Shown one piece after another: positions 48,528-64,000 of a stretch of 64,000 bases of DNA (positions within the stretch are counted from its first letter, which is position 1; the number at the start of each line of letters is the position of its first letter). This DNA is from Escallonia rubra. Taxonomy: Eukaryota > Streptophyta > Magnoliopsida > Escalloniales > Escalloniaceae. The notes below the pieces were generated by a model. It had not been told where the DNA came from. It saw nothing but the letters and a program-made list of their open reading frames with translations, and did no database searches. The position numbers and the translations under genes are program-made. The stretch lies in NCBI GenBank assembly GCA_033065855.1, contig JAVXUO010001106.1, forward strand, positions 115,989-179,988, written 5' to 3'.

Positions 48528-50198
48528 GGCTTTTGTAGTGAACACGGAGCTTAGTACAGTGCTAGAAATTAAAACTAGGAAAGTGGAACTTTGTGTTACT
48601 GTCTCCATGTTGTAGTTCATGCTTAGGCTTTTTATAGGCGAGTTTTGTGGAATAGCGACAAGTGGTCCACCTTGTACCGGTGAACAATTTATGAGTTGCA
48701 CTTTTATAAATGGTCACTATTTTTGGTACGTGAAGTGTGGTTTTCCAATACTAGGTCGTAGTATCGATCAGATTACTTATTGGAATTTGGAAAGGATAAG
48801 TTTTGGCTACCGTGATGAAAATAAGATCGTTACAACCTATTGTATGACAATAATTTATGGTAATTAATTCAATGCAATTAGCAACACTTTCGTTGACAAT
48901 TTCAGTCACAACTTTTAGCAGTATTTTTTCAAAGTTATTAAATAACAATCACTATAAACCTTTATTGACCGTCAATTACGTACTCCTACATAGCGAGTTT
49001 AAGCTAAATTTCTACCGTACAAATAGTAGTTAATTTTTTTCTAAAAACAATAAATGTATTGAAAATGCTAGGGTCACCACCATGCCCTAGCTTACACCTC
49101 TTTCTTGCACAAAAAGGAATCAACAAGAGACAACCACCAAAAATAAAAACTTTAAGAGGCAAAAGAGAGGACTGAGAAATTCTGCCAGTTAACGCTAGCT
49201 ACTTGTATTCACATTCATTTAATACCAAGTATCGCACGTAGCCTATTTAGGATAAGTTTTGACTATTATTTAGATTGTTTGACGATGTCTAAAACTCTTT
49301 ATGTGACTATTTTATTAGTCACTGGACATGCTTTGCAACTTTTTTATGAACGTTAAGAATTCTTAACATTATCTTTTTAACATCACTAAATAAATTTCAC
49401 AAAAATTATACACTAATTGTTGATTTATCGCTATATGATAAACTATAAGCCCAAAATTACCCGCTTATATGTCTGCTAAAAATTGAATTAATGACTAGAA
49501 AACAAAAATTGTACAAACTATAAGCTATATCTGAAAAAATAAACAATGAGAAAGCCGAGACACGTGTTTTCTGTTTAATGTCTTTCTTTAAGGTACTATG
49601 ATTGTCATCGTTCGTTTTGATGTCCTAAAATCAAGAAGAATCTTGGGATTTTTTATTGCATTATTTCTTGTCATACTTTTTTTTTTTTTTGGTCAAATTT
49701 CTTGTCATACTTTTGTTTACTGCATCAAATGTTTTTTCCAACATTTTGTGGACAGTGGAATCATCACATGATACCAAGTACTTTGCTCCACGTTTTCCCC
49801 ACTTTTTCAGCTGCACTGCCTTCAATCCTTTGGACTACACCTTTATTTTATCAATCTCCTGTAAAAAAAACAACTCTGCATTTATCTTTTACACGATAAC
49901 GGATAAATATTATATGAATTCAGATCATTGATCTCGTGATCTCGACCATGACCATGACCATGACCATTTAAGAATCTTATATCAAGAAAGATTCGTGAGA
50001 TCAAGGAGACTATGAGAGACAAAAAGCTAGTTTATAATATATCTGACGATTCTTGATAGACGATAATGTTTATTCATTGGTAGGTGAAAGCTAGACGCGA
50101 CATTGTTTTCTTCAGTTTCTTGTGAAGAGAGGACCATTCCGCTTTCAACCAAAGTTGAAATGAATTGTAAAAATGTGGAGCAAAGTAATTCTCTTTGC
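48528..50198. other. Upstream block of copy 7 and duplicated flank
   Basis: The TATA box of copy 7 is TATAAAA at 48630-48636 (minus). The following 1.4 kb aligns with the upstream blocks of copies 2, 3 and 5. An accatg hexamer is tandemly repeated at about 49946-49968. No gene is seen. Confidence 0.6.
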
Positions 50199-50206
50199 CC
50201 TTCAAG

Positions 50207-50851
50207 TAGGGGTGAGCATCAAACCGTTCAAACCGATCCGAACCGCTCAAACCGACCAAACCGAACCAATCCAATCCGAACCGTCCAAAGATTTTAATGG
50301 TTTGGTTTCACATTTCTCAAACCGACCTTGGTTCGGTTTGGTTCACGGTTCACATTTTCTAAACCGATTCTAAACCGAACCGAACCGACCTATGATATGT
50401 TACTCTACTTTTAGTAACATTCATTGACAATTTCACATATACGGTAGTAATGAAGTCCATATATACAAATCTTGAAAGTTATAAGAAAAAAAAATAACGA
50501 GAACACTTATAACACAAAATTTTTGTGACCAATGAATGTTTAATATTTTCTCATTCTTTCTCATACATCGAGGATCACTTATATATCGAATTTAACAAGG
50601 TTATATGCAATTTAAAAAACATATAACTTGAATTTTTAATTACTGTTAGATCCAATAGTAGTTTGCAAGTGAACAACGTCTTTAAATGGACGCAAACCGA
50701 TCCAAACCGATCAAACCGAACCGTTTAAACCGACCAAACCGAACCGTCCAAACCGATGGTGTTTGGTTTGGTTCGGTTTACAATTTTCCAAACCGAGGGG
50801 TAACGGTTTGGTTTGCGGTTTGACCCTCAAACCGAACCGTGCTCACCCCTA
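50207..50851. mobile_element. hAT-type MITE (GGTGAGCA family), copy 3
   Basis: This 645-bp element has inverted ends TAGGGGTGAGCA and TGCTCACCCCTA and a perfect 8-bp target duplication CCTTCAAG (50199-50206 and 50852-50859). The subterminal regions hold many CAAACCGAACCG-type repeats and no coding frame. It is the best preserved of the three family members in this window. Confidence 0.9.
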
Positions 50852-50859
50852 CCTTCAAG

Positions 50860-51723
50860 TGACATAAAGATGAAAAGATACGTAGAGCAAAGTACTTGTA
50901 TCACATGGTGATTCTACTTTCAACGAGAGTTGAAATGAATTCAAAAAGCGTGGATCAAAGTAATTGTTTGCCCTCCAAGTAACATATGTAAAAAAAAATG
51001 TAGAGTGCAATTTTCAAAAGGTAAACTCAAAAAGGAAAAAAAAAAACTCGAAGAGTCGAACAAATTTGTTTTTTCTTTTCCAATGTTATCTGCTCATACA
51101 ATAGCTCAACATAGATCATGCCCCATGCCCATTGACGCCCAGCCCGGTTGGGAGGAAGGAGGGGGGAGGTTGACCCTCGACTCGCAGGGGTTAATACCGA
51201 AGGGTTGCAAGCCTAATTAATTGAGTTTCAAACCCGACGTAAAAATTTTCATTACGGCCAGCACGGGCCGGGAAAAGGTCCGTTCCGTCCCCTTCCCTAG
51301 TAAGTAGCAACATGTCCAAACCAAAGCTAACTAGACACTAGAATAGAAGAATAGATAGAATGAAATTGAACAAACAAGGTTTGTACATTGTGTAATAAAG
51401 TTGACGGAATTACTTGCCTTCAAGCATGCATTATGGCTCAGAACTTCACATCAGTTCACTTGTATTACAGGGAAAGAAAGAAAAACTGAACTACTTGCCT
51501 TCAAGCATGCGTTATTGCTCAAACTTCACATCAGTTCACTTATATTACAGGAAAGAGAGAAAGAAAGAAACTCATACACTGTTACTTGCCTGCAAGGAAA
51601 TCAGTGAAGCTTACATGGCAGATTCCAACATTAATCATTACCATCATACACCGGTAGACATTACGAGATCAATAAGCAATGGATTGCAACGATCAACTCA
51701 CCTTACTTCAGGCAATCCAGCCA
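50860..51723. other. 3' region of plastid-type 6PGL (copy 8)
   Basis: It contains the probable 3' UTR. The segment 51407-51570 has two units of 81 bp starting GAATTACTTGCC, each with an AGGCAAGT-like motif on the minus strand. This block is duplicated beside pseudogenes 4 and 6. No separate gene is seen. Confidence 0.5.
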
Positions 51724-54700
51724 CTACAGCTTGGAAGCTGCTTGCTTGTCCAAAAACCATGTTAGCTCCCCTTCGGGTGAAACCATTTGAACAGGCAGCA
51801 AATCGGGACTTTGGCCGTCGCCCAGCGCTACATGCACAGGGTGGGCTTTACCAGACCCGGCCACCACAAGTGCAATATTAGCAGACGAGTTGATAACCGG
51901 AAACGTGAAAGTGATCCTTTCTGGTGGTGGTTTTGGGGAGTCCTTTACATAAGTAATCCACTGCTTGTTCTCTTCAAGACGAGGATGCCCAGGAAACAGA
52001 GAGGCCACGTGTCCATCTGGGCCCATGCCCAATAACATGAGATCAAATTTTGGAAACCCATTAGCCTCTGATTGATCAATAATCTTGTTTCTAACCAAGT
52101 GCTTGACACAAGTTTCGTAATCATCAGCTGCAGCCTCGGCTGATAATGCATCATTAATAGCATAGACATTACCAGGGAGAACGGGGACCTGCCAAAGTAA
52201 AGAAATGAAAACCATCATGATTACTAGCAAGATCTTTCTCTTCATTTTACAGTCTTCATGGACTCCTATGATGCCTGCAACGTATATGTGGCAATTAAAT
52301 AGCTGCCATAGTTGGTTGGGGGGGGTGGGGGGGTGGAGGGGATGGGGATTGAGGTCCTCGCTTGGGCATCCCCTAAGACTGGTTTGCTCTGTATGAACTG
52401 CCCTGTGGTTCCTCGAGTGCCAGCCGCAGAGAGGAATGCCATCAACTAGGGCGCTCTTGGCCACTACACTAACCTCTCAATGGCCGGCTGCTTGGGTGGG
52501 AGGGGGACGAATTGGTGCTGCCAAAGATCAACCTGCCTGGAAGGCCATCCCAAGAAGTTGGAACTAGAAAAACTGCGACACAACCACAGGCCACAGCGAT
52601 GTCCTTTATGGAAGCCAATGGATCTGTTGAAGGCAGTGCATGATATTGACATTGTTAATGTGACTCGTCTAATTCTTTTGAACTCTCTCCACGTCTTTCA
52701 TCTTGTTGTCCACCGAACACCACAAGTTCCGACCACCATCACAAGTGTACAGATGTACTTGTTACAATTTAGTCTTTTCTCTGTTGCGTATCAAACATCG
52801 CTCTTTCCAAGCTCCCTTTTTTGTTTTACTTCTCTATGACCATAAGCTTTGCGTGTCCACTCTATGAAAATGGTCGCCGGACTACCAACACATAAACTTA
52901 CCTGATAAAGGAGAATATCAAACACAACTGACACTATAAATGGGTTGGGTGGAGACGGAGATGGGGATTTGCTAGTTAAGTGGGATAGGGAGTCATAACC
53001 CACCATCATGGGGAGCGGTCAGGGTTTCTCCCCATAGGACAGCAGACTTTTGCTAAACTCGTGAAATGCCACAATCTTCATTCTATTTCAAGTTAACCCC
53101 CGCAGAAAGCTAATCACTATTTTGAATATAATCACCACAGAATGCTCTAAATTTCAAAGTGAGAGCAGAAAGCTCTAAAATTGCATATGGGTCAGGGTTT
53201 CTCCAGATAGGACAGCAGATCTTTGCTAACACCCAGTAAAATAGCCCCTCTTCATTCTATTTCAGTTAACCTCGACGAACAGCTAACCATGTGTTGAAAC
53301 ATGTTACGGAGGAGGTTTTCATTATAATTGCCACCAAACTGTTAATGGAACCATGGACAATACATTTGAAAGTCTCTTTTCCACAACGAAGAGCTGCAAG
53401 GCAATTTCCATATAAGCAGCTAGGAGTAGGTGGCATAACATAGTTATAAACAAAAACAATAATATGCGGAACATAATTGCCATAAAGATGATACTAATCC
53501 GCGAGGTCTATTTTAGGTGGATACAAGATCCTTCTCTTCAGCTATTGGAATAAAAAGTTTGAACTTTAATGAGTGCCAAAGTGGAATATATGCCAAGATA
53601 CACAAAAAAATGGTGGAAGATTGTTCCCATCCATGTGAAGCCTATAATAACTTTGCATGCCACTGCCACCTACAAAGCTGAGACTCTAAATCTGAAAGGT
53701 AGGCCCCGTTTGACGCTCATTATTTTTCCAGTTTTGGAAATTGAGAAAAAAAAGCGCGTTTGGTGACCATTTTTTTTTCTTCTTCAGTTTAAAAAATCAG
53801 TTTTTACTGAAGAAGAAAAAAAACCCTCCAAAAATGAGTTTTTTTTTTTTAGACCTCCACCTCCACCCTCCCACCGCCGGCAGTTGCCGGAGGTTGCTGC
53901 CGGCGACCTCCGGCCGCGGGCAGCCACCTCCGGCGACCACCGGCCACCTCTGGCCACCACCGCCGGCGACTGCCGGCGGCCCCCACCACCGTCGGCCACC
54001 GCTACGCCCCACCACCGCCACCGCAAACCACCAAAAAAAAAAACTCAAAATAAAAACTGGTTATCAAACACCCACTTGTTTTTGTAAAAAAAAAAAATTT
54101 AAGCTGATCTTTAAAAAAAAATTTCCAAAAACTGAAAACCAAAAAAAAAGTTTTGTCAAACAGAGCCGTAGTCTTCAACCCTTGCATCTTCCTCTTCTGG
54201 GCTGAGGAAGACCAAAAACAAAAACAGAAGATGAAGAACCCTAATCTTCTTTATGCACACTTCTTCTTCCATCAACTTCTTCCTATGCAATCAAAAATTG
54301 ACAAGAACGACACAGATTCCCTGCCGGTGGATTGTGTCGACAACGCCCCTTCGCCCCAAAGTGAAGGTTCCATGTAACATAACCTGTTTGGCAGTTTCTC
54401 AAAACGAGTGAAAGAATGACCTAAAAAAACTGATATCTATCCAACTCTTTTAAGATATAATTAATTTGAACACAAGCGTACAACTAGAGAGATACCAATA
54501 TTGTTACTCTACTTTGATTGCCAAAAGGAACCTCCTATCTTGCCTAAATTATAGTTCTCTTAAACATACAAGGAAAACCCATTTTATCTTATTGATTGGG
54601 CTACAGGAGGTCAACATTTGACACTACGCACGTTACATTAAACAATAAGCTAAGAATAAAAAGAAAGATGATTACCCCTTAGTACAGGTTTGCTCAGTGA

Positions 54701-56775
54701 ATTTGAACACTACACTGGGATGAAAAAGTTAAAGGCACCTAACCGCTGAACAGGCTACTTCGGCCTATCATACTACAAAGTCAATGGTTTTGAAGAGGGT
54801 TTTGAAATTCTATTTTCCTGGCTCTTATAATCAAGCAACAGTAACAGTTACATTGGCAGCATCTTCTACTTAACACGTGATTACACCCAGGACATTCTCC
54901 CAACTTCTCGTTTACCTCCTTAAATGGATACATATTGCTTTCCATCTGTTCATTCCTTCATCTTCCACGTGTTAAAAATTTATTCCGATCTGATTAGATC
55001 CACAGGCCTTTTAGGCAAAGAGGCAGCCTCCGGATAACCCCACCCTTCCATATGCTCGCCCATGGAAAGTTTTGGATGGATTCGCTGCCTGCTTCTCTAC
55101 ACGGAACTCACTGACGATATCCCACTGTGGATGCCACTTCATCTCGAAGCATCCTAGTGCCCTAACCAACAAGTTTGCAGCTTCTACACCTACCATCTTC
55201 AGTTGACAAAAGTGACGCCCGCATTTTACTGCCACGCACCAGTCCAGAATCTGAATTTTGTCCCAGAATAGTTTGATTCTGTTTCTTCACCTTTCTCTAA
55301 GACTCTTCCAAGATTTTTTTTTAGTAGTTTGGATTGACAGTACTGCAATCCCAGTCTAGTACGTTGAACTCAATGGGGTATGATTCGGTCCTCCCAATAT
55401 CAGCCAGTTTCTTTGCCAAGACAAACTACGGGTAGAACTATATGGTCACATTAATGAGAATGGTCCTAAGGACGAGTGCCACATGAAGCTCTACTAATGC
55501 CAATTCTGAAAAAAAAAAGATAGTGCACGTCTGTAACCGAAATAGGATCAAACAAAATTGGCAATCTTTCACCTCATCTTACATTGTACTATCAAATCTT
55601 CTTCTCTTCTGCAAAGGTGTATGCCACGAACATCACAAAAAAGAAAAAGAAAAAAACTCAAGAGAGATGATCAACCACTCCTAACTAACTGAAGATTAAC
55701 CAAAAGACCTTGACCCAATACCTATCCCCCGCCACACCACCTTAAAAAAAAAAGATGGCAAAACCATAAATTTTCGTTGTTCTTAGTATGCGATAGCATT
55801 ACGCCTCCAAAAGTCTACTAGGTCTCTCAAGTATGGTTGAGTGTTGTTTCTTCTAAACGGATACCCACTTGGCTAACCTATTTAGCAATTTTCATAAGTT
55901 TGCATCGAGTATCTCCATGCTTTGAGTTTGAATCTGCGCCTGCGCAGCAATTGGATTTGAGCATGTTATGAACCAACAATCCATCTTCTCCGAGACAGTA
56001 TGATCGTAGCATTAGTACACACAGTGAGACTTAAACTAAATGCAAAAACTAGAGCAGCAAAAGATAACCAACTGTCTGAGCTAGGCTGTTAGCATCACAA
56101 GCATGGTATAATCTTAGGACATACCTTGGACAGCAAACCATCATAAGCGAGCAAATAGTTGCTATCTGGATGATCCTTCGGAACCACTCTCTCGTCCACC
56201 CAAAACACGTGCCATTTCGACCACTCCACCGAGCCAATATATGGCGGTTCGACCAACTTCCTGAAATTTTAAAGTCAAATAGCAACAGTGTCCCCCTTTG
56301 ACTTTCCCAATTTCTAAGATAAGAATTTGGAGCATTTAACACTAAATTGCACTCAACTTGTGTTCAAAGATCAAAACAATAAGTCAATATGTACATAACT
56401 TGGTTACCTAAGTGACTTGATGAGAGAACCTCCGGATAGAACAACGGTGAAGGCGCCTCTCTCCTTGGCATACTTTTCCGATAACTCCGCCGTGTATTTC
56501 GCCAGCGACACCGACAGATCTTCTTCGGTATCGTACACCTGCACGTTCCCTTTCCCTTTCTCGGTTGCCATCTCAGCCGCAGCTGCTTTTATTATGTGCG
56601 TGTGCTTGTTGCCGCTCGGAGATGCAATTGGCCGGATCGAGCGTAAAATTGGGGATTGTCCTGCCGGTCGCAAGGTCAACCGGAGATTGGGCGGCGGCGA
56701 CGATTGCCGTGGGGAGCGGGATCTAGTGGCGAGTGAGCATATGGTAGCGGCGAAAGAGTATGACGAGGCCGTCAT
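51724..56775 (-). CDS. PGL3: Plastid/peroxisome-type 6-phosphogluconolactonase (322 residues)
   Basis: Exons are 56775-56408, 56260-56125 and 52188-51724; phases match the short copies, and intron 2 is about 3.9 kb. Exon 1 begins MTASSYSFAATICSLATRS, a Ser/Thr/Arg-rich transit-peptide-like leader ending near AAAAEMATEKGKG; an in-frame ATG 12 codons upstream (56811) is less typical. The mature part has VVLSGGSLIKSLR, WSKWHVFWVDERVVPKDHPDSNY, and canonical [22 protein letters not shown] with Asp226 and His228. It ends AASKL, a type 1 peroxisome signal. Arabidopsis PGL3 has the same layout and about the same length and is dual-targeted to plastids and peroxisomes. Role: hydrolysis of 6-phosphogluconolactone in the oxidative pentose phosphate pathway. 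Joining exon 2 to the distant exon 3 is inferred from phase, homology and the absence of another exon 3. Confidence 0.87.
52189..53701 (-). other. Intron 2 of copy 8, part shared with pseudogenes
   Basis: 52200-52740 recurs in copy 4 (30265-30720) and partly in copy 6 (44480-44760). It includes a G-run cluster on the plus strand (52316-52352) and an AGGATCAACCTGCCTGG-like segment. 53030-53290 has two related segments with GGGTTTCTCC and GGACAGCAGA. No exon is visible. Confidence 0.55.
53702..54167. mobile_element. MITE-like element with GGCCCCGTTTGAC ends and GC-rich core
   Basis: Inverted ends are GGCCCCGTTTGAC on the left and GTCAAACAGAGCC on the right (11 of 13 pair), flanked by gta on both sides. 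The centre (53860-54030) is a CCGCCGGC/CCACC-rich tract that is strongly G-rich on the minus strand. Frames through it are low-complexity and are not taken as genes. Confidence 0.65.
54168..56124 (-). other. Remainder of intron 2 of copy 8
   Basis: There is no recognisable coding exon. A minus-strand frame at 55235-55011 has no domain I can name. AT-rich stretches and A-runs are common. Confidence 0.45.
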
Positions 56776-56854
56776 GTGAGTTTTGGTTAGTGTTAAAAAG
56801 CTTTTAGGCACATTTTTTGGGGTTTTAATTTGGTGAGCTGGCGTTACCTACGAA

Positions 56855-56885
56855 GAAAGTGGCACGTGGCCACGTCACCAAGCAG
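56855..56885 (-). promoter_or_regulatory. G-box pair upstream of plastid-type 6PGL
   Basis: CACGTG at 56863-56868 is followed at once by GCCACGTCA, giving two ACGT cores within 15 bases and about 90 bases before the start codon. Such G-boxes bind plant bZIP/bHLH factors in light and stress responses; use here is inferred. Confidence 0.5.
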
Positions 56886-57539
56886 CTTGAAAAGAGACTA
56901 ACGCAGCGTTTTATCTCAAACGATAAAACGGACTGAATTTTTTCTTTTTACTTCAAAAACATTAATTTTGGTTCTTCTATGTGCAATCAAGACCTAGATT
57001 CGAGTTCACGCCCAACCTATTATAAATTATAAATTCTTGTCGGGGTTTTACGGGAAAGAGAGGGGAAAAAAGTTATCCAATTAACTTAAAGAGGGAAAAA
57101 ATGAATTGATCCCACTTGAATTTTGTAACGTAGAAAGTCGGACGTGTTGTTCTGGCACATTAACAAAAGAAAGTGTCTTCTATTCTTTAGGTAATAGAGG
57201 CCCTCACTTGACCAAATAATGTGCTTCCTCTAATCTACAGCATCACGGTGATGTGGTTACTTCTCGTCTGTGGAATCCTTATTGACAGTTGAGATTGCAA
57301 TTGTGACGCTTCTGTTGTAACCCAACTACAATAAACAATCCTTATACAAGGCAAGGCAACATGTTATGTAGCGGTTCATTGGTTATAATTTATGTATTAG
57401 AATTGTAAGAACAGTTATGTGATATGCTAGCATAGGCATCACACAAGCCGTTGTTTGTGGTTGTATCTGGGACGAAGACAGGGAGAGAGAAAATGGGCAA
57501 CTGCGGAATAAGTTTAAATTCCTTGATCCTTCACTTTTG
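56886..57539. other. Intergenic
   Basis: No gene, repeat array or element is recognised. Confidence 0.4.
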
Positions 57540-57549
57540 AGTTAATATT

Positions 57550-57926
57550 GACGCAATTATGCTTGGGAAGAATTCGTTGATCAAAAAACTTGGATCAGCA
57601 CATGAAGTGAAGAAGCACATCTATCTAATTACAGCTGTAGATCGTCTTGAAGGATGTAATAAGGATAAATTTAAAGACTTCGCTGAAAAGATGATCGGTT
57701 GCAGCATACAGTTGATTTATTATTTTTAAGGGACAGAAAGTGGATGAACATAGCAAGAATGACAGTTTTCTCAATGTATTATCAGGTATCATGTCGTTGA
57801 GGATAATGCATGTTGACAATGGATATCCATTGGTCGGTGTGTTTAGAACTCGTGGTTATTCCCCTGAGACAATGTACAAAGCCGACATGGAATTAGCACC
57901 AAAGTGAAGATCAAGGTAAGAGTCTC
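57550..57926 (+). pseudogene. Ku80-like gene fragment
   Basis: The plus strand from 57550 reads DAIMLGKNSLIKKLGSAHE, then KKHIYLIT and KDKFKDFAEKM, which follows the plant Ku80 vWA-domain pattern DAL-G-LIK-G-AH-KK-LIT. A stop follows near 57729. Further on, VGVFRTRGYSPETMYKADME and then LAPK, stop, KIKV (57835-57920) match the next Ku80 block. Ku80 binds DNA ends in non-homologous end joining. Only two blocks remain, with stops and no intron signals checked, so this is a relic. The assignment rests on my recall of the family pattern. Confidence 0.5.
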
Positions 57927-59930
57927 ATGTGATTACCTTATTAGATGGTGTATACATTGGTTTTTTATTTCATGGAATGACCACTTTGGTTCATGCACCG
58001 ATGAAAGTAGAAGGTGAAGTGAAAGAAATGCTAAAAAAGAAGAAGGAAAAATTGCAAATGAAAGTTCAAATCTAGGCAACCCCAAGCATAGCCTAATGAG
58101 CATTTTAGAGTGTGGGCTAGGTTTGAATAGTGGCTCTTATTATATACTTCAATTTGAACTTTGAACCCCAAATGAAGCTCTGTGCAGGGAATTCGAGTCA
58201 GGCTTGGGTGCCTTAGGCTCACCCATGCCCAACCCTATTGACACGCCTAGTGTCACAACATTCGACAATTCGAACAGTGCAACATGGTTGTGCAGGACCT
58301 CCTAGGTTTAAATAATGGTCCACATTAGAATTTCCTTTGAAAAAACCTCAATAGGAAGATGGGAGGTACTTGAAGCTTAAGAGATGGAGGCTGAGAGATC
58401 TGGTAATCACGGTAATATCAAGTTCGTATTAACACCATGACACAATTATTGCCATAAAATTGTTTGCAATCACAATTAAATCCGGACCAGAAATTCCTGT
58501 TAAATCCAAATGAAATCACTGTTACCCTTTTCCCCACCCTTATAACACCAAAATCTCATTCTTTGTAAGCGTTGCCTCATGAATAGGCACACAGACGGAA
58601 GCCATTGAACAACTTATAGACATAAATCATAAACTAGAAGACCCAAATCCATTACCATGAAGCATGCGAAAGCAGCTTAGACCACTCGGCCAACGCTATC
58701 GGTGTCGAGCTTGAAATTCACAGCACTAGGATTCACGGTCGACTTAAATGAAAGTTGGAGGGAGGACTCAACCGACAGATAACTAAAAGTAAACTGAAAA
58801 ATAATTAGATGAATAATTGAACTGACTCAGAGTAAAGAGTAAACGACTTGATTGCTAAAATAATTGTTCAGACCATTGAAGTGAATCACCTGTCACCATG
58901 TTTCTCTCTATACCGGTACCCATGCAGAAAAGAACCGAAAATTGCTTTAGTCAAGTTTGACATGACAACGTCTCAATGGAAGCTAGTGATTTATTTATTT
59001 TTACGGTGCACAACATATAGAACTCTCCCTAAGAATATCCAAATATGCACATGCATTAGGCTATTCTAAAATGTTCTACAATGTACAAGACAAGGGCAGA
59101 CAATAGCTAGAGAAGTATGAAACTTTTTGGAGCCTGTATCAGTAAAATGTCACGTTAGTGTAAAGCGTCTGGTAAACACCAGCATGTCGTACCCTCTAAA
59201 ATGTGAGAAAAATTTCAACCGCATCACCACCGTTGACGTTGTATCACCGCCCGAAATCATGTTGTAGCAATTAGCCACTTTAGAGTCTTCGTCACCGTCA
59301 TGGATCTTCACCAGCATCCACGACAACAATGTAGGTGTAGGACAATACACAACTTAATCCTTTGCCGCTGAGCTGTCGCCCATTTCTTACAGCCTAAAGG
59401 CTCTTCCCTCGATCACTAGATTCAACCCACTCTCCTTTTGCCTTTATTACAATCATCATCTCACAAAAATCGACCACAACCAACAAATTAAGTACATACA
59501 TAACTCAAACTAGCGACAAGGTTCAACAAGGGCAAGGACAAATAGAGGGTTGGGGATGTTTGCCTTTAGTTAGGCTTCACTAAGGTAAGGATCCGTCGGC
59601 GGGGATGGGATCCATCGACGGTTGAATCCATGGATGATGTTTATCTTCACTGTCTAATTCAAGATCTGGAAGACTGGAACAAGGCAATGTGATGGCCTTG
59701 TGTGAATTTTCACGGTGACAACAATGTTGACGTGGATCACTGCAAGTGGCGATTTCATGGAATTTGACTGGTGTACAATAACATGATATTACTATTGTAG
59801 CTAAGGTTTTTTTTTAAATCTGGATCAGTATGGTTCGCGATGAAATTACTGAAATTCTTCGGTTCAAGTGTTATAAGTTGTCACGCCAGGGTTATAAATG
59901 TAATTATAACCTTTAACCCTAGTATCATCC
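57927..59930. other. Intergenic
   Basis: No supported gene is present. Short frames at 58031-58222 and 59150-59350 contain no known domain. Confidence 0.45.
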
Positions 59931-59933
59931 GAA

Positions 59934-63942
<4,009 letters not shown>

Positions 63943-64000
63943 GCACGTTACTGTGGTGTACTCTTTCCACTAAAAAATTATGAATCTGTCTTGACATGTT

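Noticed and set aside
51724-52464. A 246-codon minus-strand frame covering exon 3 of copy 8 and beyond
   Set aside because: Upstream of the CAG|GTCCCC acceptor at 52188 the frame has no 6PGL similarity, and the same DNA is intron-like in copies 4 and 6.
53741-54205. A 154-codon frame and several others in the GC-rich core near 53.9 kb
   Set aside because: They are low-complexity Pro/Thr/Gly/Lys-rich translations of a repeat inside a MITE-like element.
55011-55235. A possible exon within intron 2 of copy 8
   Set aside because: It has no recognisable domain or 6PGL similarity, and exon phases of copy 8 are complete without it.

Overview
This window is nuclear DNA from a flowering plant, most likely a eudicot. 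The genes have introns with plant-like splice sites. The intact genes are a strigolactone-signalling repressor of the SMXL6/7/8 (D53) clade, a family of 6-phosphogluconolactonases (6PGL), and a plant ubiquitin-ribosomal protein L40 fusion. The gene-free DNA is full of LINE fragments, hAT and Stowaway-type MITEs and LTR-like insertions. I cannot name the species.

Layout. 1-2335: decayed LINE reverse transcriptase on the minus strand. 3423-9142 (-): complete three-exon SMXL6/7/8-type gene encoding 1106 residues, with a GC-AG first intron. 9143-16803: its upstream region, a hAT MITE and gene-poor DNA. 16804-56775 (-): eight 6PGL loci in about 40 kb, all in the same orientation. Copies 1, 3, 5 and 7 have intact three-exon frames (290, 269, 268 and 262 residues). 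Copy 2 is broken by a retroposon in exon 1 and a deletion in exon 3. Copies 4 and 6 are chimeric pseudogenes, and a LINE replaces the start of copy 4. Copy 8 is the canonical gene: 322 residues, with a transit-peptide-like N-terminus, a normal active-site motif, a C-terminal SKL and a 3.9-kb second intron. 57540-57920 (+): a Ku80-like relic. 59980-63942 (+): ubiquitin-L40 fusion whose last exon lies beyond the window.

How the pieces relate. 6PGL converts 6-phosphoglucono-1,5-lactone to 6-phosphogluconate in the oxidative pentose phosphate pathway. Copy 8 looks like the plastid/peroxisome isoform. The other intact copies are short and lack both targeting signals, and they share a changed active-site motif (GMGPEGH followed by SLFCWH, instead of GMGPDGH followed by SLFPGH). 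So the change predates their amplification. Blocks of 5' and 3' flanking DNA were duplicated with the exons. Transposons then landed in individual copies, and the matching unoccupied sites can be read in sister copies.

The most interesting feature is this expanding and decaying 6PGL array. It combines active-site divergence, loss of organelle signals, exon shuffling between the plastid-type and short-type genes, and one C-terminus rewritten by a small tandem duplication. The SMXL gene adds an upstream reading frame that overlaps its start codon. The L40 gene adds an apparent GC donor and a head-to-head LTR-like inverted repeat in an intron.
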